From contig NZ_JAUQWH010000006.1 of assembly GCF_030757795.1 (NCBI RefSeq), positions 44,405-108,404 of the forward strand: a DNA stretch of 64,000 bases, in the 5' to 3' direction. Position numbers and translations under genes: made by a program. The notes beneath the pieces were generated by a model. The model had not been told where the DNA came from and searched no databases. It saw only the letters and a program-made list of their open reading frames with translations. Positions 63,392 to 64,000 of the stretch are shown in pieces. The DNA comes from Actinoplanes oryzae (GTDB lineage: Bacteria > Actinomycetota > Actinomycetes > Mycobacteriales > Micromonosporaceae). Every line of letters starts with the position of its first letter. Positions within the stretch are counted from its first letter, which is position 1.

Positions 63392-63955
63392 TCAATCCCG
63401 GCGGTGGCGCCCGGCCGGGGCGAGCACGCGCAGCCGTTCGATCAGGGCGGAGACCTCGTCGAGCCGGCGGGGATCCCAGCGCCGGCCGGTGGTGTCCACG
63501 ATCTCGGTGACGTTGTGCAGCAGCTCGGCGGCCCGGTGCGGGTCGCCGAGCTGAGCCAGGGCCTGGGCGGCCAGCCAGTCGCAGTAGACCGGGTCCGCGC
63601 CCGCCTCGCGCAGCTGCTCCACGAGGACCAGGCAGATCTTGTCGTACCCGTTGGCCAGCACCAGCCGGGCCAGCGCGTCGGTGGCGTGGATCCACTCCGG
63701 CGTACCGGGGAAGAGCTCGCGCAGCAGCTCGAAGGTGTCCGTCGCCTGCTGCCGGCGCTCCGCCGCGGCGCAGTCGCGGCCGAGGGCGAGCAGCGCCCGG
63801 GCGACCTCGTGCCGGTCGGCCCGGTGCGCGGCCAGCTGCCCGGCGAAGTCGTCGATCTGCGCCTGGCACAGGGCCAGGTTGCGGTCGGCGCGGCGGATCC
63901 GGTCCGCGTACGTCGCGTGGCCCAGATGCCGCATCCGCAGGATCGAGGCGGGCAC
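63392..63955 (-). CDS. TPR-like helical protein
   Basis: A 187-residue, all-helical protein with loosely repeated Ala/Leu-rich units (HEVARALLALGRDCAAAERRQQATDTFELLREL, then PEWIHATDALARLVLANG and DWLAAQALAQLGDPHRAAELL), which resembles tetratricopeptide repeats. An in-frame stop at 63989-63991 shows the gene begins inside the window. GTG 63955 is used; ATG 63934 is a shorter option. Such proteins act in binding, and its partner is unknown. Confidence 0.6.
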   Translation of the reverse strand: MPASILRMRHLGHATYADRIRRADRNLALCQAQIDDFAGQLAAHRADRHEVARALLALGRDCAAAERRQQATDTFELLRELFPGTPEWIHATDALARLVLANGYDKICLVLVEQLREAGADPVYCDWLAAQALAQLGDPHRAAELLHNVTEIVDTTGRRWDPRRLDEVSALIERLRVLAPAGRHRRD

Positions 63956-64000
63956 CGCGGCCCGGAACGGCTCGGCCTTCCTGGGCCGCTACCGTGGGCA

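Overview
The window is very GC-rich, dense in genes, and uses GTG and TTG starts and ATGA/GTGA stop-start overlaps freely. Together with the regulator types (GntR, LuxR, LacI, ECF sigma, Tat-exported lipoproteins), this points to a filamentous-type actinomycete. A Micromonosporaceae (Actinoplanes-like) host is my inference. No rRNA, tRNA, CRISPR array, insertion sequence or phage gene is visible. The window reads as a chromosomal catabolic region with a few secreted enzymes.

Layout. Positions 1-3300 hold a PhzD/EntB-type isochorismatase, a LuxR regulator, a Crp/Fnr regulator and a small HTH protein. Positions 3302-15849 are one minus-strand operon of 13 genes, most joined by 4-nt overlaps. 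It runs from a peptide/opine-type ABC importer (binding protein, two permeases, two ATPases) through an alpha/beta hydrolase, an amidohydrolase, a cytidine-deaminase-like protein, a creatininase-like protein, a cyclase, a gamma-glutamyltransferase and a second amidohydrolase to a TauE-type permease. Positions 16016-25436 hold a copper amine oxidase, a divergent FCD-type GntR regulator, and a second minus-strand operon: Rieske oxygenase, glutamine-synthetase-like ligase, aldehyde dehydrogenase, class V aminotransferase fold protein and FAD amine oxidase. Positions 25519-46399 are a mixed region of unrelated hydrolases, regulators and membrane proteins. Positions 46558-49743 encode a Tat-exported beta-propeller/amidohydrolase. 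Positions 49808-57000 encode a complete lower aromatic route: flavin hydroxylase, a fused maleylacetate reductase-hydroxyquinol dioxygenase, both 3-oxoadipate CoA-transferase subunits and a thiolase, next to a LysR regulator. The rest carries a secreted nuclease, an alditol oxidase, an SDR/TetR pair and small proteins.

The main system proposed here is a regulon. The 12-bp palindrome ATTGGATCCAAT, or a close variant, occurs five times, always in a promoter region: before the ABC importer operon (15903), twice in the GntR/amine-oxidase divergent promoter (18026 and 18047, centres 21 bp apart), before the Rieske operon (25467) and before the thiolase/CoA-transferase operon (57026). The last two sites share 17 identical bases although they lie 31 kb apart. 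The obvious candidate regulator is the GntR protein at 18164-18841. The member genes suggest import of an amine- or amide-containing compound, a gamma-glutamylation route like the Puu pathway but with gamma-glutamyltransferase in place of PuuD, oxidative deamination, and passage of an aromatic part through hydroxyquinol and 3-oxoadipate to acetyl-CoA and succinyl-CoA. The substrate is not known.

A second recurring theme is GC-rich short tandem repeats (19, 22, 23, 32 and about 44 bp) in several intergenic gaps, with in-frame versions (27, 33 and 39 bp) lengthening proteins at ends or linkers.
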